A stretch of 45,428 bases of DNA from an uncultured Lachnospiraceae bacterium (GCA_946405625.1 CAMJHQ010000028.1:1-45428), one strand, 5' to 3'; counted from the stretch's first letter, positions 34,693 to 44,115 are shown. A program made the numbers and translations. The notes: generated from the letters alone by a model not told the origin.

Positions 34693-37365
34693 TTAAGCTC
34701 TGATCTCGATTCCTTTATCCTTAAGTGCTGCAAGAACACAATCTACAGATGCATTTACCTCATCACCTGTAAGATTTCTGTCTGTTGCACGGAATGAAAG
34801 TGCATAGGCAACACTCTTCTTTCCTTCTGCAAGATTTTCTCCCTCGTATACATCGAAGAGCTCACATTTTTCAAGATTTTCTCCTGCGCTTGCTCTGATG
34901 ATCTTCTCGATATCACCGACATAAACATTCTTGTCGCAAAGAAGTGCAAGGTCTCTTGTAGAAGCAGGATACTTGGCAATCTCTACATATTTAATATCAA
35001 AGTCTGCCATAGCAGCTACTTTATCCATATTTACAACAGCGATATATACATCGCCCTTAATTCCGTAATTCTCAGCAACTACAGGATGAAGCTGTCCGAG
35101 GTATCCGACCTCTTCCATATTCTTTCCTGAAACAAGTCTTGCCTGTCTCAGTGTATGAAGATAAGGATAATCCTCATGTGCATAATCTTCTGTAGCGATA
35201 AACCTAACCTTATCGGAAATGTTCAGTTTATCAAGAAGCTCTTCAAGAACACCCTTCATAGTGAAGAAATCACCTTCACCATACATACCTATCGCAAGGC
35301 GTGCAGCTTCTGTAAGCGGAAGATCATTCTCTCTTCCCGGTTCAGTCGGCTTAACCGGCCATGTTTCATCCGGAAGATATACCGTACCAAGCTCATAGAG
35401 ACGTACATTCTTATTTCTTCTTCCGGAATTTGTTCCCAATGAAGTAAGAAGTCCGTTAAGAAGAGTTGTTCTCATACATTTGAAATCCTCTCCTAGAGGA
35501 TTGATTATCTCGATTGCATTTCTTACCGGGCTGTTCTCCGGAATAAGGAGCTTATCAAATACCTTGCGGCTCTCAAAGCTGTAAGTCATAGCCTGTGAGA
35601 AACCGTTCTCTTCAACTACCGCTCTGGCAATTCTGTTGATAGACTCAGCATATGAGATTCCACCGATACCTCCGTTTGTTGTAGGTACTGTAGATGGTAT
35701 CAGATCATATCCGTGAATTCTTGCAATTTCCTCAGCAAGATCTGCCATACAGTGAAGATCCTGCCTGAAAGTAGGAACTGTAAGAAGATTTGATGCCTTA
35801 TCATAAGTAAGACCGAGTCTTCCGAATATATCAAGCTGTTCCTCAACATCAATATCAAGTCCGAGGAGACTTGTCATCTTCTCCGGTTCAAAAGGAAGTG
35901 TCCATGCCTCAACAGGTGAAGGATATACATCAACCATACCCTCAAGTACTTCACCGCATCCAAGCTCCTGAACCAGCTGAACTGCTCTTGTAATTGCAAG
36001 TTCTGCAAGATTAGGATCAAGTCCCTTATTGAACTTTGCTGATGAATCTGTGGAAATACCATGACGTCTTTCAGATTTACGAATGTTATTACCCTCAAAA
36101 CATGCAGATTCAAAGAGTATATATGGAAGTTCCTTTGTCTCAAGCGGGATCATGGAATTCTTTCCACCCTTGATTCCGGCAAGTGCAACAGGCTTTACGC
36201 TGTCACAAATCATAAGTGTATCTGTATCAAGTGTAAGCTCCTCATCATGAAGAGTTGTGAACTTCTCTCCTGCTTCAGCACGTCTTACAACTATCTTTCC
36301 GCCTTCAAGAGTCGAAAGATCAAAGGCATGCATAGGCTGTCCGAGTTCTTCCATAACGTAATTTGTTATATCTACTATATTATTGATAGCATTTATTCCT
36401 CTGCTGCGGAGTCTCTGCTGCAGCCAGAGAGGTGAAGGACCGATCTTTACATTTCTTACAACACGTCCTATATATCTCTTACAGAGATCAGGTGCCTGGA
36501 TTTCTACAGCAATCTTATCTGCTGACTTCTCATCCTTAACTTCAAGAGCCTGTACGGATGCGGTCATCTTTGCAAGATCATACTTCCCTTCAGGATCGAA
36601 CGGAACTCCGTAAGTTGCTGCCGCCTCTCTCGCCATTCCGAGAACAGAGAAGCAGTCTACACGATTGGATGTGATCTCGTATTCGATATTTGCATCATTA
36701 AGTCCGAGCTTAGCTGTTGCATCATCACCCGGCTTAAGATCCATGAGACTTACCTCATCATCCGTGAAAATGTATACTCCATCCTTATCTCCCGGATAAA
36801 GATTTCCGTCTGCACCGATTTCTTCTATTGCGCACATCATACCTGCCGATGGTACGCCTCTCAGCTTACCCTTCTTGATCTTTCCTTCCTTTGGTGACAG
36901 ATCCTCTCCTGTATGAACATTATATACTGCCGTACCGCCATCAAGAACAGTCGGTGTATATACAGGCTTATCGTTTCCGTTCTCACCAAACTTATATGGA
37001 TTAAGCTTAATGATATTAGGTGCACCTGTAACTATCTGAACGATGCCGTTCTCATCCTGTCCGGCATCAACCGTCTTTCCTACATTTACCTGACATACAA
37101 CAAGTCTGTCCGCATCAGGATGTGAAGCAACCTCCATAACCTGGCCTATAACAACTCGTGAAAGTCTCGCACCTGTAGGCTTCTTGAAATACTTTGTTAC
37201 TCTCTCTACATGAGATCCCGAAAGTGTTATCCTGTCAGCAAATTCATCAACAGCCTTATCAAGTCCTTCATATTCTAATATATCTTTACCTGCTTCATCT
37301 GTATCATACTCAGGGAATGGAAGATCAGGTACAATATTCTTCAACCACATAACCGGTGTATCCAT
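34693..37365 (-). CDS. pheT: Phenylalanine-tRNA ligase, beta subunit
   Basis: An 890-residue PheT, the large subunit of the alpha2-beta2 synthetase. Domains in order: an N-terminal strand, a tRNA-binding (EMAP-like) domain at about 55-220 with VTGAPNI and the GVPSAGMMC signature, the B3/B4 editing region (GQPMHAFD, FESACFEG), the B5 domain, the catalytic-like domain (RLAIGMYGEGDFFTMKG) and the C-terminal ferredoxin-fold anticodon-binding domain (PASTRDLALLCD). It is about 90 residues longer than usual; extra sequence is evident at about 120-165 within the tRNA-binding domain. AAGGAG precedes the ATG at 37365. Expression should follow the pheS T-box. Confidence 0.96.
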   Translation of the reverse strand: MDTPVMWLKNIVPDLPFPEYDTDEAGKDILEYEGLDKAVDEFADRITLSGSHVERVTKYFKKPTGARLSRVVIGQVMEVASHPDADRLVVCQVNVGKTVDAGQDENGIVQIVTGAPNIIKLNPYKFGENGNDKPVYTPTVLDGGTAVYNVHTGEDLSPKEGKIKKGKLRGVPSAGMMCAIEEIGADGNLYPGDKDGVYIFTDDEVSLMDLKPGDDATAKLGLNDANIEYEITSNRVDCFSVLGMAREAAATYGVPFDPEGKYDLAKMTASVQALEVKDEKSADKIAVEIQAPDLCKRYIGRVVRNVKIGPSPLWLQQRLRSRGINAINNIVDITNYVMEELGQPMHAFDLSTLEGGKIVVRRAEAGEKFTTLHDEELTLDTDTLMICDSVKPVALAGIKGGKNSMIPLETKELPYILFESACFEGNNIRKSERRHGISTDSSAKFNKGLDPNLAELAITRAVQLVQELGCGEVLEGMVDVYPSPVEAWTLPFEPEKMTSLLGLDIDVEEQLDIFGRLGLTYDKASNLLTVPTFRQDLHCMADLAEEIARIHGYDLIPSTVPTTNGGIGGISYAESINRIARAVVEENGFSQAMTYSFESRKVFDKLLIPENSPVRNAIEIINPLGEDFKCMRTTLLNGLLTSLGTNSGRRNKNVRLYELGTVYLPDETWPVKPTEPGRENDLPLTEAARLAIGMYGEGDFFTMKGVLEELLDKLNISDKVRFIATEDYAHEDYPYLHTLRQARLVSGKNMEEVGYLGQLHPVVAENYGIKGDVYIAVVNMDKVAAMADFDIKYVEIAKYPASTRDLALLCDKNVYVGDIEKIIRASAGENLEKCELFDVYEGENLAEGKKSVAYALSFRATDRNLTGDEVNASVDCVLAALKDKGIEIRA

Positions 37366-37442
37366 AATAATTCTCCTTAATTATTTATCTTAAATATATG
37401 ACATAATATCTATTATTATCTATCGTTATCTGTCAGCGCTAG

Positions 37443-37489
37443 TGCAGGTTCGTGCCTGCAGCAGGATCACTTTATGATCATGCATCCTG
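37443..37489. other. Paired hairpins in the pheS-pheT gap
   Basis: TGCAGG / CCTGCA (37443-37460) and CAGGAT / ATCCTG with an inner GATCA / TGATC (37462-37489) form two adjacent stems in the 137-base gap between pheS and pheT. No T run follows on the minus strand, so they are more likely RNA-processing or stability elements than terminators. Confidence 0.4.
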
Positions 37490-37502
37490 ACAAGTGCTCA
37501 TA

Positions 37503-38678
37503 TTAGAATTGTTCAAGGAATCTGATGTCATTTTCATAGAGAAGTCTCATATCCGCAATCTCATATTTAAGAAGCGCTACTCTCTCAAGTCCGATTCCGA
37601 AAGCAAATCCTGTATATACAGGTGCATCAGGATCATTCTTATCGTTTATTCCGCACATTTCAAGTACATCAGGATGAACCATTCCACATCCAAGGATTTC
37701 AATCCAACCTGAACTCTTGCATGCAGTACAAGCACAGTCAACCTCACGGCGAACTGTCTTTCCATCTTCCTTAACTTCCTCCATCTTCTTCACACGACCT
37801 GTGCCATGACACTTGAAGCATGTTACATCAACTTCGGCAGAAGGCTCTGTGAATGGGAAATGATGAGGACGGAGTTTGGTCTTGGTATCCGGACCGAAGA
37901 ATTCTTTTGCGAACTGATCAAGAGTACCCTTAAGATCCGCCATAGTTACATTTTTACCTATTACAAGGCCTTCAACCTGATGGAATGAAGGGCTGTGTGT
38001 TGCATCCACCTCATCAGAACGGAAAACTCTTCCCGGGGAAATAAGCTTTATCGGAAGATTTCTCTCCGGAAAGCCCTTGGATGTCTCCTTAAGCCTACCT
38101 GCTGCAAGCATAACTCTTGCCTGAACCGATGATGTCTGAGTACGCAGAACTATATCGTCTTCTGTCTTCTCACCGCGTGATTCATCATGTCTGTTAATAT
38201 AGAAGGTATCCTGTTCATCCTTAGCCGGATGATCTTCCGGAATATTAAGAAGTTTGAAGTTCATCCTGTCATACTCTATCTCCGGACCTTCTACTACTTC
38301 ATAGCCCATTCCGATAAATACTCTTTCAAGGTCCTCAAGTGCAATCTGATTAGGATGCTTATGGCCTCTAAGTGATCTTGTTCCCGGCCTTGTAACATCA
38401 AGCCACTCGGTCTGCATCTTTTCCTCAATAACCTTAGCCTTCAGCTCCTGCTTCTTCACGGTGATTGCTTCTTCAAGTGCATCCCTTACCGAATTAACCA
38501 TCTGTCCTACACGAGGTCTCTCTTCAGGCGCAACATCCTTCATACCTTTAAGGATATTTGTAAGCTCACCCTTCTTTCCAAGAACCGAAACTCTTATCTC
38601 ATCAAGAGCTTCCGGTGTAGCAGCTTCAGAAATCTGCTTCTCTGCTTCTAATCTGATCTTCTCAAGAATCTCCTTCAT
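37503..38678 (-). CDS. pheS: Phenylalanine-tRNA ligase, alpha subunit, with Cys-rich insert
   Basis: A 391-residue PheS, the catalytic subunit. Class II motifs are visible: motif 2 around KLISPGRVFRSDEVDATHSP with SFHQVEG, and motif 3 GFAFGIGLERVALLKY. The N-terminal coiled coil (about 1-85) binds tRNA. Between the catalytic strands an insert at about 287-320 carries CFKCHGTGR, then CACTAC, that is Cys287, Cys290, Cys315, Cys317 and Cys320, which looks like a zinc-binding hairpin of the CxxCxGxG kind. GGAGG precedes the ATG at 38678 at good spacing. A Phe T-box leader controls it. Confidence 0.96.
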   Translation of the reverse strand: MKEILEKIRLEAEKQISEAATPEALDEIRVSVLGKKGELTNILKGMKDVAPEERPRVGQMVNSVRDALEEAITVKKQELKAKVIEEKMQTEWLDVTRPGTRSLRGHKHPNQIALEDLERVFIGMGYEVVEGPEIEYDRMNFKLLNIPEDHPAKDEQDTFYINRHDESRGEKTEDDIVLRTQTSSVQARVMLAAGRLKETSKGFPERNLPIKLISPGRVFRSDEVDATHSPSFHQVEGLVIGKNVTMADLKGTLDQFAKEFFGPDTKTKLRPHHFPFTEPSAEVDVTCFKCHGTGRVKKMEEVKEDGKTVRREVDCACTACKSSGWIEILGCGMVHPDVLEMCGINDKNDPDAPVYTGFAFGIGLERVALLKYEIADMRLLYENDIRFLEQF

Positions 38679-38756
38679 TCTCTGTTTCCTCCTAAATTAT
38701 ACTTCACAATGCATTCGCATTACGCTACGCATATGACTTTGGCTCAACTAACACAC

Positions 38757-39040
38757 AAAAAGTCCCTGCACCGGATTTCTCCGATGCAGGGACGAACTAT
38801 TACTATTCCGTGGTACCACCCTGATTCCGCAGCATATATGAAACTGCGACTCTCATTCAGAAGTTTAACGTTCTCCAACGTCCCAAACTACACAGCATAG
38901 CCTTCATAAGGGAAGCTCCGGTGTGAAAATGATGTATAGCTCAGTCCGACAGGGCTTTCAGCCGGTGACCCCACCTCTCTAATGACGAATAAGGCTTTTA
39001 AAGCCTTTCTATACACTTGTTGCACCATCTCAGCTTATTT
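38757..39040 (-). promoter_or_regulatory. Phenylalanine T-box riboswitch upstream of pheS
   Basis: The minus strand holds the T-box core AGGGTGGTACCACGG (38808-38822), whose TGGT bulge pairs with an uncharged tRNA ending ACCA. A terminator with a 14-base stem (38762-38793) and five T follows. In the Stem I region the TTC at 38925-38927, followed by A and before CACCGGAGC, is the likely specifier codon for phenylalanine, matching the gene it controls. The antiterminator would form with sequence overlapping the left arm of the terminator. Confidence 0.92.
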
Positions 39041-39060
39041 TATTCTATATTTATTGTGTT

Positions 39061-39089
39061 ATTATGACTTAACGATTCCTTAAAGTCAA
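39061..39089 (-). promoter_or_regulatory. Putative promoter of the pheST T-box transcript
   Basis: TTGACT (39084-39089), a 17-base spacer and CATAAT (39061-39066) on the minus strand. TGACTTTAA and TTAAGTCA form a dyad over the same elements. Confidence 0.65.
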
Positions 39090-39124
39090 GAGGGAATTTC
39101 TCAATAATAATTTGCAAAACGCTA

Positions 39125-39153
39125 TTGACATATTATCAATTTGATAATATGAT
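39125..39153 (+). promoter_or_regulatory. Promoter of the TIR gene with palindromic operator
   Basis: TTGACA (39125-39130), a 17-base spacer and TATGAT (39148-39153). The spacer is almost wholly a perfect inverted repeat, ATATTATCA and TGATAATAT separated by ATT (39130-39150), placed where a bound repressor would block polymerase. It lies about 150 bases before the start codon. Confidence 0.75.
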
Positions 39154-39301
39154 ATGTCTATAAGACTATACAACGGTCATACCATGTAACTAAACTCTTT
39201 TTTAGTCTTACTGTCATTGAAAGGAGCTTTCTTTTTTCATATAATAAGGTATAGGACTTTTTAAGAGTTATTTATTTCTTTAATGTATTGAGGTTAAAAC
39301 T

Positions 39302-42300
39302 ATGATTGATCATTACAATGCATTTATTTCCTACAGACATGCACCTGAAGATATCAAAGTAGCAGAAGCTGTACAGCGGGGTCTTGAGAGATTCCATATC
39401 CCGCATAAGATAAGAAAACAAACAGGCATGAAACGTATTCAGCAGATTTTCCGAGATAAGGATGAACTTCCTATCACAAGTGATCTGACTGATACGATAT
39501 CCAATGCCCTTTATAATTCCGATTATCTGATAGTCATATGTTCTACAAATACCAAGGATTCAATCTGGGTTCAGCGTGAGATTCAATTCTTCCTCCGCAA
39601 TCATACCAAGAATCAGATACTTACGGTTCTCGTTAATGGTGAACCTCAGGATGTTATCCCCGAGATTCTTACATATGAAGATAAGACCGTGATAGATTCT
39701 CAGGGATTATATCAGACCGTAAGAAATCCTATCGAACCGCTGTCATGCGACTACAGAATGCCATTCTCAAAAGCCCGGAAGATTGAACTGCCACGACTTG
39801 CAAGTGCTCTGATCGGGTGTTCTTATGATGAGCTTATGAACAGACGCAGACAGTATATGATCCATCGTATGGAGCTTATATTTGCTTCTATTACTATTGC
39901 TGCGGCCGCTTTTTCTTTCCATTTATATAAGAGCAATCAAGAGATCAAGATGAATTACCTTAATTCTCTCCGCAACCAGTCCAGATATCTTGCAAACGAA
40001 TCAAAGCATCTTCTGGAGGACGAGCAGCGTGTAACCGCGCTTCAGCTGGCTATCGAAGCTCTCCCAAAAGACGAGAATGACGAGCGTCCTGTCACGCCTG
40101 AAGCAATCCGTGCTATTACAGACGCGACTCTTGCATATATGTCGGATAATTCAACTTATAATGTATATTGTGAATGGGGATATCGTCTTCCTGATACAAT
40201 ACAGGAATTTAAGGTTTCTCCTAACGGAAAAGCCTTAGCAGCTTATGACGCTGTCGGTAACCTGGGTGTATGGGATACCGAAACTCATCAGGCTATAGTA
40301 TATGAGCTTTCACGATCAACCAATTCTCGTTCAGGTACTTCCGGCATAGAATTCCTTAGTTCCGGAGATCTTATTATCTGGGGAGAAAAAACCATACGAA
40401 ATATGGATTTTTATTCTGCATCTCCGAAGTGGGTCTATACCTCTGACGTTGATATTTTCGATACGGCAGATCTGCTCGGATACAATTCAGACTATATATA
40501 TCTATCAGGTTCTTCCCCCCAAAACATCATCAAGTTAAGCCTTGCCGACGGAAATCTGGTTGAAAAATACGAACTTCCATATTATGAGGACTCTGAATCT
40601 ACATCTATATTTTCAAGCATCAATAATCCAGTGGTTTCCCCAAATGGAAAATATATTGCTTTTACTTGTTCACCGGAACTCTACAAATATGTGATAGGTG
40701 TATACGATACCGATACCAATAAGGCTATATTCGGGGAAATGAGTGATTCTTATATAACAACCCTTGACTGGCTTGATGATGATAATCTTCTCACATCATC
40801 TTTGGTAGGTAATATGAGTGAACACAGTATGTCTTTCGGAGAAACAGATTATATCTCAACCGACTCGGATATCATACAGTGCTTTTCTCCTGTTGATCTG
40901 AAAGAAAAATGGCATTCTGATTTTACCTGTAATGACACAACAATAAAGGACGGATTCCTCAAGCTGATAAATAACGGTGTATTATATTATTCCGGAAATG
41001 CAGCAACTGTTTATGATCCTAAAACAGGACAGATTCTTCAAAACTATAATGTAAATGACTCTATAGTCAATGTATGTGACCCTAATGAGGACGGTATTCC
41101 TCTCTTTATTCTGAGAAACGGAAATATTGCCATTCCGACTCACGAAGGCAAAAATCTATTACTACAAAAATATTTCCCTGACAATCTTCGTCAAGCCGAA
41201 ATGACTACTTCAGGATATTATACTTTTAAAATACAGAAAAATGAAATACTATACTACGGAACCCATGTATATGACAGAGAATGGACCGAGCTTGACCATA
41301 ATACCGTGTTAACTGATATCGACAATTCTACTATGACTGATGATATTCTCGGCATCATCGAGTCAAGAGACAATAAGCTTTATCTGTATGTTTATGATCT
41401 TAATAACCCGGATACTACAGTTGAAGCACTGATAGACGAAAACCCGGCCAGTACAACAATATATAAGATTATTTACTCTGATAAGGAAAATGTATATGTC
41501 GGGAAAGGAAGTTCGGACGGATTCGAGATTATTACCGTAAGCCGAAAAAACGGTAGTACCTCAACAGAAATCATTTCAGAAGGAGGCTTATTATATTCTC
41601 CTCAATATTCATCCGTTAACGGCATTCTGGTATATCCTGATTTTCCTTCATATGATGAAAAACTCGTTACCTTATATAATATAGAGAGCAAGCTGTCCAA
41701 AAGCTACAAACTTCCTGAAGAATGTGAGGCATTTACTCCAACGTCTCCGGTATATTACCCTGATCAAAATGCCATTATCTATTGTGATTCAAACAATACA
41801 TTTATAATAAATACTTCAACCGAAGATGTTGCAACAATGGATAAACCTGAAGAATGGGAGGGCACAAATCTGATTTCCCAAAACGCATTAGATGGAAAAT
41901 ATCTTCTTTCTGACGGAAATAAGACCATTGTCACAACAGCAGACGGTAAAATCGAATATACAATAAATCCAATAGGATATCGTGTTCTTGGATTAGCATT
42001 TTATGATGACGGAATTGATAAAACTGAAGACCAGATTCTCATAGTCTACAATAATGGAACTCTATACCGGTATTCGGCTGTAGACGGACATTTTCTGGGT
42101 AAATCGGAGCTGTTGCTGTACAAAACTTATGTTTCCGACCATAAATATGATTTTGAATTTGATAACGAGAATCACCTTCTCTACTTCACATCAGATAAAA
42201 GTCTCAGCATGATAGATACCGAATACTGGGTAGAGACTGCAGCGATTCCTTTTTGTATCGGACATCATAAACCGACCGACCGATTCATTACAACTTCTAT

Positions 42301-42442
42301 TGATAATCAAAATCAATACAGAATAGGGTGCTTCGAACACTATACAACCGATAAGCTTATAGAAAAGGGACTGGATCTGCTTCAGGGTTCAGAACTATCT
42401 CCCGAACAAAAATCAGAATATGGAATAGCAGAAGATAATTAA
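39302..42442 (+). CDS. TIR-transmembrane-beta-propeller protein
   Basis: A 1046-residue protein. Residues about 3-130 form a TIR domain (YNAFISYRHAPED at strand A, IFRDKDELP, NSDYLIVICS, and Glu93 in WVQREIQFF, where NADase TIRs carry the catalytic Glu). A linker (130-185) ends in RRR, followed by a single transmembrane helix at about 191-209. A polar helical region at about 210-285 precedes some 750 residues of beta-rich WD40/quinoprotein-like propeller sequence with repeated VSPNGK and NGxLYRY motifs. By the positive-inside rule the TIR domain faces the cytoplasm and the propeller the outside, as in a receptor. It has its own operator-bearing promoter and a terminator, and no partner gene. 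GAGG nine bases upstream supports the ATG. It is more AT-rich than its neighbours. Confidence 0.85.
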   Translation: MIDHYNAFISYRHAPEDIKVAEAVQRGLERFHIPHKIRKQTGMKRIQQIFRDKDELPITSDLTDTISNALYNSDYLIVICSTNTKDSIWVQREIQFFLRNHTKNQILTVLVNGEPQDVIPEILTYEDKTVIDSQGLYQTVRNPIEPLSCDYRMPFSKARKIELPRLASALIGCSYDELMNRRRQYMIHRMELIFASITIAAAAFSFHLYKSNQEIKMNYLNSLRNQSRYLANESKHLLEDEQRVTALQLAIEALPKDENDERPVTPEAIRAITDATLAYMSDNSTYNVYCEWGYRLPDTIQEFKVSPNGKALAAYDAVGNLGVWDTETHQAIVYELSRSTNSRSGTSGIEFLSSGDLIIWGEKTIRNMDFYSASPKWVYTSDVDIFDTADLLGYNSDYIYLSGSSPQNIIKLSLADGNLVEKYELPYYEDSESTSIFSSINNPVVSPNGKYIAFTCSPELYKYVIGVYDTDTNKAIFGEMSDSYITTLDWLDDDNLLTSSLVGNMSEHSMSFGETDYISTDSDIIQCFSPVDLKEKWHSDFTCNDTTIKDGFLKLINNGVLYYSGNAATVYDPKTGQILQNYNVNDSIVNVCDPNEDGIPLFILRNGNIAIPTHEGKNLLLQKYFPDNLRQAEMTTSGYYTFKIQKNEILYYGTHVYDREWTELDHNTVLTDIDNSTMTDDILGIIESRDNKLYLYVYDLNNPDTTVEALIDENPASTTIYKIIYSDKENVYVGKGSSDGFEIITVSRKNGSTSTEIISEGGLLYSPQYSSVNGILVYPDFPSYDEKLVTLYNIESKLSKSYKLPEECEAFTPTSPVYYPDQNAIIYCDSNNTFIINTSTEDVATMDKPEEWEGTNLISQNALDGKYLLSDGNKTIVTTADGKIEYTINPIGYRVLGLAFYDDGIDKTEDQILIVYNNGTLYRYSAVDGHFLGKSELLLYKTYVSDHKYDFEFDNENHLLYFTSDKSLSMIDTEYWVETAAIPFCIGHHKPTDRFITTSIDNQNQYRIGCFEHYTTDKLIEKGLDLLQGSELSPEQKSEYGIAEDN

Positions 42443-42492
42443 TTATCTATAATTTTTGATAATTTATATCTAATCACAAATTAATCACATCA

Positions 42493-42535
42493 AAAACACC
42501 GTACAAAACTTCATATCGGTTTTGTACGGTGTTTT
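42493..42535. terminator. Bidirectional terminator between the TIR and DHH genes
   Basis: A perfect 17-bp stem (AAAACACCGTACAAAAC / GTTTTGTACGGTGTTTT) with a nine-base loop, T-rich in both orientations, between convergent genes. Confidence 0.93.
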
Positions 42536-42562
42536 AATATTTTAGATCATTTACAAGCTTAT

Positions 42563-44071
42563 CTATGAATCGATTTCTTTATAAAGCTGATCAAAGAATC
42601 TTCCGTTGATTATATAAATATCATGTATATCATCTTCTCTGACCGCTATATAATCTCCCGGGGCACCCGAATAATATTTCTCATCATTCCAGGTAGTAAA
42701 CAGCTTTATATATCTATCGAGCGGTTTCGCATAAATCCTGGTTCTTCCTGAGCTTATAACACCATGAGCCACAGACATTACATTTTTCTTTTCATCTGTG
42801 AAAAGATTCCTGATGCTCGGTTCATACTCGAAATTTCTGCTGTACGGCTTACCCGTCGGAATATAGCTCTTTTCAAGCTTCTCCTTGGTTATCGGATAAA
42901 CTTCCCCTTCGATTCCGATCATCAGATATTTATCATCATCCAGTCGTAAGCTCACATCCCCTTCAAGAGTCCTGATCTCTACCATCGTATTAAGAGGAAA
43001 TACATCAGTAAGCTTAACATATCCGAGTTCCTGCGGCTGCTTCTCATATTTCTTCATAGTAGAAATATCAAGCTCAGCATCCTTCGCATATATTATTTCA
43101 TACTTATCATAATACTCTTCAATTCTTCTGACAAAAAGGTCATTTATCGATTTAAAGTCATAGCTGACACCTATACTTTCAAGCTTATCAGGATATACAG
43201 CTCCACCGGCCTTCTTCAAATGTCCGCCGCCTCCTCCGATCTTATCAGCAAGACATGCTGCCAGCTCATTTGCATGGACCTCTCTGACACAGCTTCTGAC
43301 AGAAAATTTAAGCTCTTCAGGACTTATATAGAAAGCCACACAGACATCTACTCCCGATGTTTCCATAGAGAAGTCACTTATAACTCCCAGAATATTAGGA
43401 TCACATTTTTCTGCATGTATAATAAGGCATCTGTTCTTCGAATAGTAATCATAATCAAGTATTGCTCTTCCGGTAATTTTAAGTTCTTCAAGAGAAATGT
43501 TTGAATTACTCATTTCGGTAACAATACTCATGCTTATATCAAGCACTTCAATCATATCTCTGTCGAGCGGATGATTCATCTCAGAAAGGCGTGCCGTATC
43601 TGTATAGAGGCCGTAATAAAGCGCCGTTGAAAGCAGTTTATCCTCATTAACCTGCAGTCCTTCGGATCTTATCATATCCCATACGACCGTTGCACAGCTT
43701 CCTACCGTACTTCTGATTTCCGAAAGTTCAGTCAGCTCTTCTATAACCTGATGATGATCTATCACCGCAACGGTTCCCGCCTCGGTCTTTGTAACATTAG
43801 ACTGTCCATACTGACAATCCACTACCACGAGCAGCTCCGGCTTCTCATAGAAATTCGGTGCATAATCGACCGGAACCTCAAGTGCACTGATCATCATAAG
43901 AAGATTGCTTTTCTGAATCTCGTTCATTCCTCGATAAATAAACTTCGGATTTTTCCCCATTTTCTCCAAATACCAGTAAACTCCATATCCTGAAGCAAGT
44001 GCATCAGCATCCGGATTGTCATGGCACTGGATAACAATATCATCATATTTCAGAAGTTCATTAAGTTTCAT
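42563..44071 (-). CDS. DHH/DHHA1-family phosphoesterase with extra C-terminal region
   Basis: A 502-residue protein. The DHH domain has HDNPDADALASG, VVVDCQYGQ and VIDHHQV; the DHHA1 domain has GGGGGHLKKAGG. Such NrnA/GdpP-like enzymes hydrolyse short oligonucleotides, pAp or cyclic dinucleotides; which applies here cannot be told. Beyond about residue 340 is an additional region of some 160 residues with two similar blocks (EGEVYPITKEKLEKSYIP, and PGDYIAVREDD followed by YIINGRFFDQLY), which looks like two copies of a small PGDYI-type module seen in unrelated proteins. It has its own promoter (44116-44144). It ends convergently with the TIR gene. Confidence 0.88.
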   Translation of the reverse strand: MKLNELLKYDDIVIQCHDNPDADALASGYGVYWYLEKMGKNPKFIYRGMNEIQKSNLLMMISALEVPVDYAPNFYEKPELLVVVDCQYGQSNVTKTEAGTVAVIDHHQVIEELTELSEIRSTVGSCATVVWDMIRSEGLQVNEDKLLSTALYYGLYTDTARLSEMNHPLDRDMIEVLDISMSIVTEMSNSNISLEELKITGRAILDYDYYSKNRCLIIHAEKCDPNILGVISDFSMETSGVDVCVAFYISPEELKFSVRSCVREVHANELAACLADKIGGGGGHLKKAGGAVYPDKLESIGVSYDFKSINDLFVRRIEEYYDKYEIIYAKDAELDISTMKKYEKQPQELGYVKLTDVFPLNTMVEIRTLEGDVSLRLDDDKYLMIGIEGEVYPITKEKLEKSYIPTGKPYSRNFEYEPSIRNLFTDEKKNVMSVAHGVISSGRTRIYAKPLDRYIKLFTTWNDEKYYSGAPGDYIAVREDDIHDIYIINGRFFDQLYKEIDS

Positions 44072-44115
44072 CTCACGCCCCCTACGAGTGACAACTGTTT
44101 TTTCCTACAAAGGTT

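Noticed and set aside
39190-39240. Attenuator in the TIR gene leader
   Set aside because: GAAAG-GAG-CTTTC followed by T6 has only a five-pair stem and is too weak to call.
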